Assembly (NCBI RefSeq): GCF_019090165.1
Contig: NZ_JAHRIB010000149.1
Span: forward strand, 93,000-156,999
Origin: Streptomyces sp. BV286
GTDB taxonomy: Bacteria > Actinomycetota > Actinomycetes > Streptomycetales > Streptomycetaceae
DNA length: 64,000 bases
Direction: 5' to 3'
Under the pieces are notes generated by a model. The model did no database searches, was not told where the DNA came from, and was given only the letters and a program-made list of their open reading frames with translations. Shown piece after piece: positions 22,411-33,879 of the stretch. The first letter of the stretch is position 1, and every line of letters starts with the position of its first letter. A program made the translations under genes and the position numbers.

Positions 22411-23634
22411 CTAGAGCCCCGCGGCCTTCCGCAGTGCGTCCACCCGGTCGGTCCGCTCCCAGGTGAACTCGGGCAGCGCACGCCCGAAGTGGCCGTACGC
22501 GGCGGTCTGCGCGTAGATCGGCCGCAGCAGGTCGAGGTCGCGGATGATCGCGGCCGGGCGGAGGTCGAAGACCTCGGAGATGGCCGCCTCGATCTTCTCC
22601 GCGTCGACCTTGGCGGTACCGAAGGTCTCGACGAACAGACCGACGGGCTCGGCCTTGCCGATCGCGTACGCGACCTGGACCTCGCAGCGGGTGGCGAGGC
22701 CCGCCGCCACGACGTTCTTGGCGACCCAGCGCATGGCGTACGCGGCGGAGCGGTCGACCTTGGACGGGTCCTTGCCGGAGAAGGCGCCGCCGCCGTGGCG
22801 GGCCATGCCGCCGTACGTGTCGATGATGATCTTGCGGCCGGTGAGGCCGGCGTCGCCCATGGGGCCGCCGATCTCGAAGCGGCCGGTCGGGTTCACCAGG
22901 AGGCGGTAGCCCTCGGTCTCCAGCTTGATGCCGTCGTCCAGGAGGGCCTTCAGCTCGGGCTCCACCACGAACTCGCGGATGTCGGGCGCGAGCAGCGAGT
23001 CCAGGTCGATGTCCGACGCGTGCTGCGAGGAGACGACGACCGTGTCCAGGCGGACCGCCTTGTCGCCGTCGTACTCGATGGTGACCTGGGTTTTGCCGTC
23101 GGGGCGCAGGTACGGGATCGTCCCGTTCTTGCGGACGTCGGACAGGCGGCGCGAGAGGCGGTGCGCGAGGTGGATCGGGAGCGGCATGAGCTCCGGGGTC
23201 TCGTCCGTCGCGTAGCCGAACATCAGGCCCTGGTCGCCGGCACCCTGCTTGTCGAGCTCGTCGTCCTCGTCACCCGCGGCGGCACCCGCGACCCGCTTCT
23301 CGTACGCCGTGTCGACGCCCTGCGCGATGTCGGGGGACTGGGCGCCGATCGACACGGACACGCCGCAGGACGCTCCGTCGAAGCCCTTCTTCGAGGAGTC
23401 GTAGCCGATCTCGAGGATCTTGTCGCGCACGAGCTGCGCGATCGGTGCGTAGGCCTTGGTCGTGACCTCGCCGGCCACGTGCACGAGGCCGGTCGTGATC
23501 AGGGTCTCGACGGCGACCCGAGACGTCGGGTCCTCGCGCAGGAGTGCGTCGAGGATGGTGTCGCTGATCTGGTCAGCGATCTTGTCGGGGTGACCCTCGG
23601 TCACGGACTCCGAGGTGAACAGGCGACGGGACAC
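22411..23634 (-). CDS. metK: S-adenosylmethionine synthetase
   Basis: A 407-residue enzyme that makes SAM from methionine and ATP. It starts with LFTSESVTEGHPDKIADQIS, and has the central GAGDQGLMFGYA motif and the GGGAFSGKDPSKVDRSAAY signature (P-loop-like). The acidic insert GDEDDELDKQ before GAGDQG makes it slightly longer than the E. coli enzyme. The GTG at 23634 has GGGAG upstream. The 237-bp gap upstream to coaBC has no SAM riboswitch I can recognise. SAM level is important for Streptomyces development and antibiotic production (known from the genus). Confidence 0.96.
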   Translation of the reverse strand: MSRRLFTSESVTEGHPDKIADQISDTILDALLREDPTSRVAVETLITTGLVHVAGEVTTKAYAPIAQLVRDKILEIGYDSSKKGFDGASCGVSVSIGAQSPDIAQGVDTAYEKRVAGAAAGDEDDELDKQGAGDQGLMFGYATDETPELMPLPIHLAHRLSRRLSDVRKNGTIPYLRPDGKTQVTIEYDGDKAVRLDTVVVSSQHASDIDLDSLLAPDIREFVVEPELKALLDDGIKLETEGYRLLVNPTGRFEIGGPMGDAGLTGRKIIIDTYGGMARHGGGAFSGKDPSKVDRSAAYAMRWVAKNVVAAGLATRCEVQVAYAIGKAEPVGLFVETFGTAKVDAEKIEAAISEVFDLRPAAIIRDLDLLRPIYAQTAAYGHFGRALPEFTWERTDRVDALRKAAGL

Positions 23635-23871
23635 AACGCTCCCTGGGGTTGCAGCGGCTGCTGGCTGATCATTGGCGGACGGCCGGGAGCTGCGCCCGGC
23701 GTCGTCCGAGAACAGTTTATCGGTCGCGCTCCGCCACGGGGCCACTGTCTCGCCTCTCGGAAGCGCTGTGACCTGCGGCACGGGCATTCTGCGACACGAT
23801 GAACCGTCTCCGCCAGGTTCCCACACCCTTGTGCGCCGGTTTCAAGGGGTCTTGTGGAGCGAATGAGACGT

Positions 23872-25074
23872 TCACGCGAAGCGGCGCGCCACGAGGTCCC
23901 ACACGGTTTCGGCCAGTGCTTCCTTGGGCCCGTGGGGCACGGGGGTCTCGCTTCCGTCGGCGCCCAGCACGACCGCTTCGTTGTCCTCGGAGCCGAACGT
24001 CCTGCGCTCCCCGACCTCGTTGACGACGAGGAGGTCGCAGCCCTTGCGGCGGAGCTTCGTCCGGCCGTTGGCCAGGACGTCGTCGGTCTCGGCGGCGAAT
24101 CCGACGACCACCTGGCCCGAGCGGGCACGCTCCGCCGAGATCTCCGCGAGGATGTCCGGATTACGAACGAGAACGATGGGCTCCGGTTCCCGGCCGTCCT
24201 TCTTCTTGATCTTTCCCGCCGCGTATGCAGCAGGCCGGAAGTCGGCCACCGCCGCGGCCATCACCACGGCGTCGGCGTCCGGGGCCGCCTTGAGCACGGC
24301 CTCGCGCAACTGCACGGCGGTCCCGACCTGGATGACGTCGACGCCCGCGGGATCCGGCAGCTGGGTGTTCGCGGCGATCAGCGTGACCCGGGCGCCCCGG
24401 GCCGCGGCGGTGCGCGCGAGGGCGTACCCCTGCTTCCCGGAGGAACGGTTACCGAGGAAGCGGACCGGGTCGAGCGGCTCACGCGTGCCGCCCGCGCTGA
24501 CGACGACGTGCCGGCCGGCGAGGTCCGGCTCGGCCGCCCCCCGGGCGAGCACCCGGCGGCAGGTCTCGAAGATCTCCGACGGGTCCGGCAGACGCCCCTT
24601 GCCGGTGTCCACTCCGGTCAGGCGCCCCACGGCGGGGTCGATGACGACGGCGCCGCGGCGGCGCAGCGTCGCCACGTTCTCCTGGGTGGCCGGGTGTTCC
24701 CACATCTCGGTGTGCATGGCGGGCGCGAAGACGACCGGACAGCGGGCGGTGAGCAGGGTGTTCGTGAGGAGGTCGTCGGCCAGGCCGTGGGCCGCCTTCG
24801 CCAGCATGTCGGCGGTGGCGGGAGCGACGACCACCAGGTCGGCGGCCTGCCCGATGCGCACGTGCGGCACCTCGTGCACGTCCGACCAGACCTCGGTCGA
24901 GACGGGATGGCCCGAGAGGGCGGACCAGGTCGCGGCGCCGACGAAGTGCAGCGCGGACTCGGTCGGCACGACGCGCACGTCGTGCCCCGACTCGGTCAGC
25001 CGGCGCAGCAGCTCGCACGCCTTGTAGGCGGCGATGCCGCCGCTGACCCCCAGGACTACCTTCGGCTTGTCCAC
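23872..25074 (-). CDS. coaBC: Bifunctional CoaBC (phosphopantothenoylcysteine synthase/decarboxylase)
   Basis: A 400-residue fusion that makes 4'-phosphopantetheine for coenzyme A. The N-terminal flavin decarboxylase CoaC (about residues 1-185) begins VVLGVSGGIAAYKACELLRR. The C-terminal synthase CoaB has SAGGTREPLDPVRFLGNRSSG and ends with the KLRRKGCDLLVVNEVG motif. The usual PxMNxxMW active-site motif of CoaC reads PAMHTEMW here; from memory the mycobacterial enzyme has the same His. The GTG at 25074 has GGGGAGAG upstream. It follows rpoZ, separated by a terminator. Confidence 0.95.
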   Translation of the reverse strand: MDKPKVVLGVSGGIAAYKACELLRRLTESGHDVRVVPTESALHFVGAATWSALSGHPVSTEVWSDVHEVPHVRIGQAADLVVVAPATADMLAKAAHGLADDLLTNTLLTARCPVVFAPAMHTEMWEHPATQENVATLRRRGAVVIDPAVGRLTGVDTGKGRLPDPSEIFETCRRVLARGAAEPDLAGRHVVVSAGGTREPLDPVRFLGNRSSGKQGYALARTAAARGARVTLIAANTQLPDPAGVDVIQVGTAVQLREAVLKAAPDADAVVMAAAVADFRPAAYAAGKIKKKDGREPEPIVLVRNPDILAEISAERARSGQVVVGFAAETDDVLANGRTKLRRKGCDLLVVNEVGERRTFGSEDNEAVVLGADGSETPVPHGPKEALAETVWDLVARRFA

Positions 25075-25116
25075 GTCTCTCCCCGGACCTCGGAAAACGT
25101 ACGCCTCCATCACACA

Positions 25117-25151
25117 CCACAGGCCCGGCAGTCGTACTGCCGGGCCTGTGG
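25117..25151 (-). terminator. Terminator between rpoZ and coaBC
   Basis: Perfect 15-bp inverted repeat CCACAGGCCCGGCAG / CTGCCGGGCCTGTGG with loop TCGTA. It should separate the gmk-rpoZ transcript from coaBC-metK. Confidence 0.85.
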
Positions 25152-25176
25152 ATGAACGAACCGCAAGCTGAAAATA

Positions 25177-25449
25177 CTACTGAGCAGGGCCCTCGATGGC
25201 CTCCGACGTCAGCAGACCCGCGTTGATCTCGCGCAGGGCGATGGAGAGCGGCTTCTCGTGGACGTGCGTGTCGACGAGGGGACCGACGTACTCGAGGAGA
25301 CCTTCACCGAGCTGCGAGTAGTACGCGTTGATCTGGCGGGCACGCTTGGCCGCGTAGATCACGAGGCTGTACTTCGAGTCGGTTGCCTCGAGGAGCTCGT
25401 CGATCGGAGGGTTGATGATGCCCTCGGGCGCGGTGATGGAAGAGGACAC
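25177..25449 (-). CDS. rpoZ: RNA polymerase omega subunit
   Basis: A 90-residue protein. Motifs GIINPPIDELLEATDSKYSL and YAAKRARQINAYYSQLGEGL are typical of actinobacterial omega, which helps fold and assemble the beta-prime subunit. It lies 49 bp downstream of gmk on the same strand, the common gmk-rpoZ arrangement. In many bacteria ppGpp acts on RNA polymerase at a site involving omega; the window also contains the ppGpp synthetase gene. Confidence 0.96.
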   Translation of the reverse strand: MSSSITAPEGIINPPIDELLEATDSKYSLVIYAAKRARQINAYYSQLGEGLLEYVGPLVDTHVHEKPLSIALREINAGLLTSEAIEGPAQ

Positions 25450-25498
25450 GCTCTGCCTTCCGAAAGGTGGAAATTGACCTTAAAGGTGACCTGAAAGA

Positions 25499-26092
25499 TC
25501 AAACAACTTCCGTCAAGGCTAGCAGCTCACGGGCCACGTCCTTGACAGAGGTGTTGACCAGGGTCTCGTCGAACTCCGGCTCGGCCGCCAGTTCGATCTT
25601 GGCGGCCTCCAGCCGGCGCTCGATCACCTCGGGCGGCTCGGTGCCCCGCCCGGTGAGCCGGCGCACGAGCTCCTCCCAGGAGGGAGGTGCCAGGAACACC
25701 AGCAGGGCGTCCGACATGGACTCACGGACCTGCCGGGCTCCCTGGAGGTCGATCTCCAGGAGGACCGGCTCGCCGGACTCCAGCCGTTCGAGCACGGCCG
25801 TGCGCGGAGTCCCGTAGCGGTTGCCCGCGAACTCCGCCCATTCGAGCAGCTCGCCGTTGGCGATCAGCTTGTCCATCTCCTCGTCACTGACGAAGAAGTA
25901 GTGGACGCCGTGCTTCTCCCCGGGGCGTGGCTTGCGGGTCGTCGCCGACACCGAGAGCCAGACCTCGGGGTGTTCCTTGCGCATATGGGCGACGACCGTG
26001 CTCTTGCCGACCCCTGAGGGGCCGGAGAGCACGGTCAGCCGCGGACGTACGTCCGGGGGTACGGGGGTCGTCCCCCGGGGTGTTGCAGCCAT
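25499..26092 (-). CDS. gmk: Guanylate kinase
   Basis: A 197-residue enzyme that phosphorylates GMP to GDP. The P-loop is LSGPSGVGKSTVV (about residues 22-34). The GMP-binding region is SATTRKPRPGEKHGVHYFFVS, and the lid and C-terminal helices follow. It lies 38 bp downstream of the sIHF gene and upstream of rpoZ, in the order sIHF-gmk-rpoZ conserved in actinobacteria. Expression probably starts upstream of the sIHF gene. Confidence 0.96.
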   Translation of the reverse strand: MAATPRGTTPVPPDVRPRLTVLSGPSGVGKSTVVAHMRKEHPEVWLSVSATTRKPRPGEKHGVHYFFVSDEEMDKLIANGELLEWAEFAGNRYGTPRTAVLERLESGEPVLLEIDLQGARQVRESMSDALLVFLAPPSWEELVRRLTGRGTEPPEVIERRLEAAKIELAAEPEFDETLVNTSVKDVARELLALTEVV

Positions 26093-26130
26093 GCAGCGAT
26101 TATCCAGGTTCTCGGGGGTGCCCGAGAACG

Positions 26131-26454
26131 TCAGGCGGCGCCGCCGCCGAACTCGCGCTCCAAGGAGGCGATCTGATTGGAGCCGAGACCCCGCACACGG
26201 CGACTTTCGGAGATCCCGAGTCGTTCCATGATCTGCTTGGCGCGGACCTTGCCCACGCCCGGCAGGGACTCGAGGAGAGCGGAGACCTTCATCTTGCCGA
26301 TGACATCGTTCTCCTGACCCTGCTTGATGACCTCGTGAAGGGAGGCGCCGGAGTGCTTGAGTCGATTCTTGACCTCGGCCCGCTCCCGGCGAGCCGCGGC
26401 GGCCTTTTCGAGCGCGGCTGCGCGCTGTTCAGGGGTAAGGGGCGGAAGAGCCAC
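26131..26454 (-). CDS. sihF: Actinobacterial integration host factor (sIHF)
   Basis: A 107-residue nucleoid-associated protein, unrelated to E. coli IHF. The long N-terminal helix (LTPEQRAAALEKAAAARRER) is followed by a helix-two-turn-helix DNA-binding domain with SLPGVGKVRAKQIMERLG and SESRRVRGLG. It binds and bends DNA and affects topology; in Streptomyces it influences sporulation and antibiotic production (known for sIHF). The GTG at 26454 gives the family length and has GAGGTGA upstream. The 287-bp gap upstream to pyrF contains a CCCCCGC hairpin (about 26552-26580) and should hold its promoter. Confidence 0.93.
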   Translation of the reverse strand: MALPPLTPEQRAAALEKAAAARRERAEVKNRLKHSGASLHEVIKQGQENDVIGKMKVSALLESLPGVGKVRAKQIMERLGISESRRVRGLGSNQIASLEREFGGGAA

Positions 26455-26741
26455 GCCTACGTCACCTCGGATGTCGAACTGTCGGATACGGACCGGTGAG
26501 GAACCTAGTCGCCCCACACCTGGGGAGCAACGAGCAACGCTCTTGCCCGTTCTCCCCCGCTCTACGGAGAGCGCGGGGGTGCTCCCACTCGTCGGAGACT
26601 AGCGGGCAAGTCCGCCGGAGTCAGCGAGAACAGCGGAAAAGTCCTGGTCAGCCTCCATCGAGTCCGACATTTACGACAAAACGGCCCGGATTTGAGGATG
26701 TATTCAGACGCGGGACGCTCCGAGGACTCCTGCCCAGAGCG

Positions 26742-27590
26742 TTACGCAGTCCCGACCGCCGCCCTGATCTCCTCCGCGAAGACATCCGATGACGCGCGTA
26801 GCGCGGCGATGTCGGGTCCGTGACGCAGAACACCCCGGCTGACGTTCGGCACCACCTGGCGCACCGCCGCGCCGAAGACCCGCGGAAGGTCGGCCGGGGT
26901 CGCCCCCTGGGCGCCGATCCCGGGGGCGAGGAGCGGTCCGTTGATGTCCAGGTCGTAGGAGGACAGATCGCCGAGCGTGGCGCCGACGACCGCGCCGAAG
27001 GAGCCCATCGGGTCCTCGCCCGCGTTCTCCTCGGCGAGATGGGCCAGCATCGTCGCGCCCACGTTCCGCAGGGCGGTGTCCTCGGGGCGTACCGCGTGCT
27101 GCACCTCGGCGCCCTCCGGGTTGGAGGTGAGGGCGAGCACGAACAGACCGGAGCCGCTCGCCCGCGCGAGCTCGACCGCCGGCTTCAGCGACCCGTATCC
27201 GAGGTACGGCGAGACGGTCAGCGCGTCCGAGAAGAGCGGGGAGCCCTTCTCGAGGAAGGCGGCGGCGTAGGCCGCCATGGTGGAGCCGATGTCACCGCGC
27301 TTGGCGTCCATGACGACCAATGCCCCGGCCGCGCGCGCCTCCTCGACCGACTTCTCCAGCACGGCCACGCCGCGCGACCCGAAGCGCTCGAAGAACGCGC
27401 TCTGCGGCTTCAGTACGGCGACCCGGTCCGCCAGTGCCTCGACGACGGTGCGGCTGAAGCGCTCCAGGCCCGCGATGTCGTCGTTCAGGCCCCAGTCCGC
27501 GAGCAGGGAGGCGTGCGGGTCGATGCCGACGCACAGCGGCCCCCGCTCGTCCATGGCACGGCGCAGCCGCGCTCCGAATGACCCGGTCAT
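26742..27590 (-). CDS. pyrF: Orotidine 5'-phosphate decarboxylase
   Basis: A 282-residue enzyme of the long type 2 PyrF family that converts OMP to UMP. It begins with GPLCVGIDPHASLLADWGL, has the catalytic VVMDAKRGDIGSTMAAYA region with the Asp-Lys-Asp charge network, and ends with GIGAQGATPADL near the phosphate site. Its ATG overlaps the pyrD stop by 4 nt, so it is the last gene of the pyrimidine operon and is translationally coupled. Confidence 0.96.
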   Translation of the reverse strand: MTGSFGARLRRAMDERGPLCVGIDPHASLLADWGLNDDIAGLERFSRTVVEALADRVAVLKPQSAFFERFGSRGVAVLEKSVEEARAAGALVVMDAKRGDIGSTMAAYAAAFLEKGSPLFSDALTVSPYLGYGSLKPAVELARASGSGLFVLALTSNPEGAEVQHAVRPEDTALRNVGATMLAHLAEENAGEDPMGSFGAVVGATLGDLSSYDLDINGPLLAPGIGAQGATPADLPRVFGAAVRQVVPNVSRGVLRHGPDIAALRASSDVFAEEIRAAVGTA

Positions 27591-28696
27591 ACCGTCGTCC
27601 TCCTTACGTCGGCGCCGACCGCGTCGGCGAGGGTGGCGTACGGGCTGGTGCGCAGGCGGGCGGCGAGGCCCTTGTGGATCGCGCGGCCCCAGAACGGGCC
27701 CTCGTAGACGAACGCGCTGTAGCCCTGGACGAGCGTGGCGCCGGCCAGGATGCGCTGCCAGGCGTCCTCGGCGTTCTCGATCCCGCCGACGCCCACGAGG
27801 GTGATCCTGTCCCCCACGCGCGCGTAGAGGCGCCGCAGCACCTCCAGGGAGCGCGCTTTCAGGGGGGCGCCCGAGAGCCCGCCGGTCTCCTCGACCAGGT
27901 CGGGGCCGGATTCCAGACCGAGTCCCTCGCGCGCGATGGTGGTGTTCGTGGCGATGATCCCGTCCAGGCCGAGCTCGACGGCGAGGTCGGCCACGGCGTC
28001 GACGTCCTCGTCGGCGAGGTCGGGCGCGATCTTCACGAGCAGCGGCACGCGGCGCGTGGTCACGGTCCGGTCGGCGGCCTCGCGGACGGCGGTCAGCAGG
28101 GGGCGCAGCGACTCGGTGGCCTGGAGGTTGCGCAGGCCGGGCGTGTTCGGGGAGCTGACGTTGACCACGAGGTAGTCGGCGTGCGCGGCCAGCCGTTCGG
28201 TGGACTTCACGTAGTCGGCGGCGGCCTCGGCCTCCGGGACGACCTTGGTCTTGCCGATGTTGACGCCCAAGACCGTCCTGAAGACGGGCGTACGGGCCGC
28301 CAGGCGCCCGGCCACGGCCTCGGAACCCTCGTTGTTGAAGCCCATGCGGTTGATCAGCGCGCGGTCCGGCACGAGGCGGAACAGCCGCTTCCTGGGGTTG
28401 CCGGGCTGCGGCTCCCCCGTGACCGTGCCGATCTCGACGTGGTCGAAGCCGAGCATCGACATCCCGTCGATGGCCACGGCGTTCTTGTCGAAGCCCGCCG
28501 CGAGCCCGAAGGGACCGTGCATGCGCAGCCCGAACGCCTCGGTGCGCAGCTCCTTGTGCCGGGGCGCGAGCACGGCGGCGACGAAGGTCCGCAGGACGGG
28601 CACGCGGACGGCGAGCCGGATCCAGCGGAAGGCCAGGTGGTGGGCCTGCTCCGGGTCCATCCGCTGGAAGACGAGCCGGAAGAAGAGCTTGTACAT
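27587..28696 (-). CDS. pyrD: Dihydroorotate dehydrogenase (class 2)
   Basis: A 369-residue class 2, quinone-linked enzyme. The N-terminal extension YKLFFRLVFQRMDPEQAHHL is the membrane-associating helical tail of this class. The flavin-binding motif AAGFDKNAVAIDG and the catalytic VNVSSPNTPGLRNLQ region (catalytic Ser) are intact. The FMN phosphate site VGVGGIENAEDAW is near the end. It oxidises dihydroorotate to orotate at the inner membrane. The ATG at 28696 has AGGAAAG upstream. One copy of the dispersed repeat separates it from carB. Confidence 0.96.
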   Translation of the reverse strand: MYKLFFRLVFQRMDPEQAHHLAFRWIRLAVRVPVLRTFVAAVLAPRHKELRTEAFGLRMHGPFGLAAGFDKNAVAIDGMSMLGFDHVEIGTVTGEPQPGNPRKRLFRLVPDRALINRMGFNNEGSEAVAGRLAARTPVFRTVLGVNIGKTKVVPEAEAAADYVKSTERLAAHADYLVVNVSSPNTPGLRNLQATESLRPLLTAVREAADRTVTTRRVPLLVKIAPDLADEDVDAVADLAVELGLDGIIATNTTIAREGLGLESGPDLVEETGGLSGAPLKARSLEVLRRLYARVGDRITLVGVGGIENAEDAWQRILAGATLVQGYSAFVYEGPFWGRAIHKGLAARLRTSPYATLADAVGADVRRTTV

Positions 28697-28738
28697 GGTC
28701 GCTTTCCTGTGAAGAGGCTGGTCGCCCAGTGCCCCGAA

Positions 28739-28765
28739 GGGGCGCGGGGAACTGCGCGACCAGCC
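28739..28765 (-). repeat. Dispersed repeat copy between carB and pyrD
   Basis: A complete 27-bp copy of the dispersed repeat (GGGGCGCGGGGAACTGCGCG then ACCAGCC on the plus strand), preceded by GCCCCGAAGGGGC, which makes a small hairpin head. It sits in the 110-bp gap inside the pyrimidine operon. Confidence 0.85.
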
Positions 28766-28806
28766 ACGGCGTACCCGCGGGCGAGGCTCCGCAGCGAGCG
28801 GAGAGC

Positions 28807-32107
<3,301 letters not shown>

Positions 32108-32115
<8 letters not shown>

Positions 32116-33280
32116 GCTGGCCCTCCATCGGGACGGTGTTCATCAAAGACGTGAAGCGGTCGAACAGGTAGGCGGCGTCGTGCGGGCCCGCTGCCGCCTC
32201 GGGGTGGTACTGGACGCTGAACGCGGGCTGGTCGAGCAGCTGCAGCCCCTCGACGACCTGGTCGTTCAGGCAGACGTGGCTGACCTCGGCCCGCCCGTAG
32301 GGGGTCTCGGAGACCTTGTCGAGCGGCGCGTCGACGGCGAAGCCGTGGTTGTGCGCGGTGACCTCGACCTTGCCGGTCGTACGGTCCTGCACGGGCTGGT
32401 TGATGCCCCGGTGCCCGTACTTGAGCTTGTAGGTGCCGAAGCCGAGGGCGCGGCCGAGGATCTGGTTGCCGAAGCAGATGCCGAACAGGGGCGTCTTCCG
32501 CTCCAGCACGGCCCGCATCAGGGCGACCGGGTGCTCGGCCTGCTCCGGGTCGCCGGGGCCGTTGGAGAAGAACACGCCGTCCGGGGCGACCGCGTAGATC
32601 TCCTCGACGGTCGCGGTGGCGGGCAGCACGTGCACCTCGATGCCGCGCTCGGCCATGCGGTGCGGGGTCATGCCCTTGATGCCGAGGTCCACGGCGGCGA
32701 CGGTGTACTTCTTCTCGCCGATCGCGGGGACGACGTACGCCTCCTCGGTGGCCACCTCCTCGTAGAGGTTGGCGCCCTTCATCTCGGGGGCCCGGCGCAC
32801 CTCGGCCAGCATGGTGGCGTCGTCGGGCAGGCTCTCGCCGGAGAAGATGCCGACGCGCATGGCGCCTCGCTCACGCAGGTGGCGGGTGAGCGCGCGGGTG
32901 TCGATGCCGCTGATGCCGACGACTCCCTGCGCGGCCAGCTCGTCGTCCAGCGTGCGCCGGGAGCGCCAGCTGGACGGCACGCGCGCGGGGTCGCGTACGA
33001 CGTATCCGGAGACCCAGATCTTCCGGGACTCCATGTCCTCGTCGTTGATGCCGGTGTTGCCGACGTGCGGGGCGGTCATCACGACGACCTGCCGGTGGTA
33101 CGACGGGTCGGTGAGGGTCTCCTGGTAGCCGGTCATCCCGGTGGAGAACACCGCCTCCCCGAACGTCACCCCCACGGCCCCGTAGGCACGGCCGCGGAAG
33201 GTCCGGCCGTCCTCCAGGACGAGTACGGCGGGAGCCGCCTTCTGCCTCTGCGAGGCGGTCCCCTCAATGGAGGTCGTCAT
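32108..33280 (-). CDS. carA: Carbamoyl-phosphate synthase small subunit
   Basis: A 390-residue glutamine amidotransferase subunit. The N-terminal CarA domain has GMTGYQETLTDPSYHRQVVV. The class I amidotransferase domain has the catalytic Cys in PLFGICFGNQILGRALG and the His/Glu in VQYHPEAAAGP. It supplies ammonia to CarB. The ATG at 33280 has GGAAGGCG upstream. Its start overlaps the stop of the membrane-protein gene upstream by 4 nt. Confidence 0.97.
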
Positions 33281-33879
33281 CGTGCGCCTTCCGTGTCGCT
33301 GCTCTTGTCGATCATGTGGTTCAGGGTGTCGACCCATTCGTTGTGCTCGGCCGCGCGGTCGGAGCGGAACCCGGAGTCGATCAGCCGGTCGCCGTGTTCC
33401 CAGGTGACGACGAGCAGACCGCCCTCGGTGAGGACCTTGCCCGCGATGCCCTTGTCGAGCCGGGCCTCGCGCAGCCGCTCGGCCGGGACGAAGAAGTCGG
33501 CCGCTCCGGGCCGTACGACGTCCAGTCCCGCGTCCGTCAGTGTCACCTCGACCCGGCTGCGGGTGCCCAGGCCGTGCGCCACGATGCGGTCGAGCCACTG
33601 ACCGGCGGTCGTCGAACCGTGGTAGCGGCCGCTCATCGACAGCACCGTCAGTCTGGCGTCGCCGGGCTCTTCCGGCGCGGTGGGCAGCTCGGGCAGGTCG
33701 CCCTGTAGCGTGCCGCGCCACTTCCAGCCCTCGCGCATCAGCCAGTAGACGAGCGCGACGAACAGGACGAGGCCGACGAGCCAGCCGATCCGGGCGGCCC
33801 AGTCGGTCACTTCCGCGGACTTCTGTTCGGCTGCGAGGCCGGTTGCGATCTCCGCTGCAAGGGGGGTGAGTGATGTCAC
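33277..33879 (-). CDS. Membrane protein within the pyr operon, PH-like domain
   Basis: A 200-residue protein with one transmembrane helix (ARIGWLVGLVLFVALVYWLM, about residues 30-49), followed by a cytosolic domain of about 140 residues that has the beta-rich look of a PH-like (YdbT/bPH) fold. The exact family is not certain. The GTG at 33879 overlaps the pyrC stop and its own stop overlaps carA, so it is coupled to both. Its place between pyrC and carA is conserved in Streptomyces as I recall. No known pyrimidine function; a role in anchoring or transport is speculation. Confidence 0.8.
   Translation of the reverse strand: MTSLTPLAAEIATGLAAEQKSAEVTDWAARIGWLVGLVLFVALVYWLMREGWKWRGTLQGDLPELPTAPEEPGDARLTVLSMSGRYHGSTTAGQWLDRIVAHGLGTRSRVEVTLTDAGLDVVRPGAADFFVPAERLREARLDKGIAGKVLTEGGLLVVTWEHGDRLIDSGFRSDRAAEHNEWVDTLNHMIDKSSDTEGAR

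Noticed and set aside
23635..23871. Possible SAM riboswitch upstream of metK
   Set aside because: A short stretch on the minus strand (GAGAGGCGAGACAGTGGCCC) looks a little like the SAM-I core, but the conserved GGAGGGA and the pseudoknot and P4 elements are missing, and it does not match SAM-IV either.
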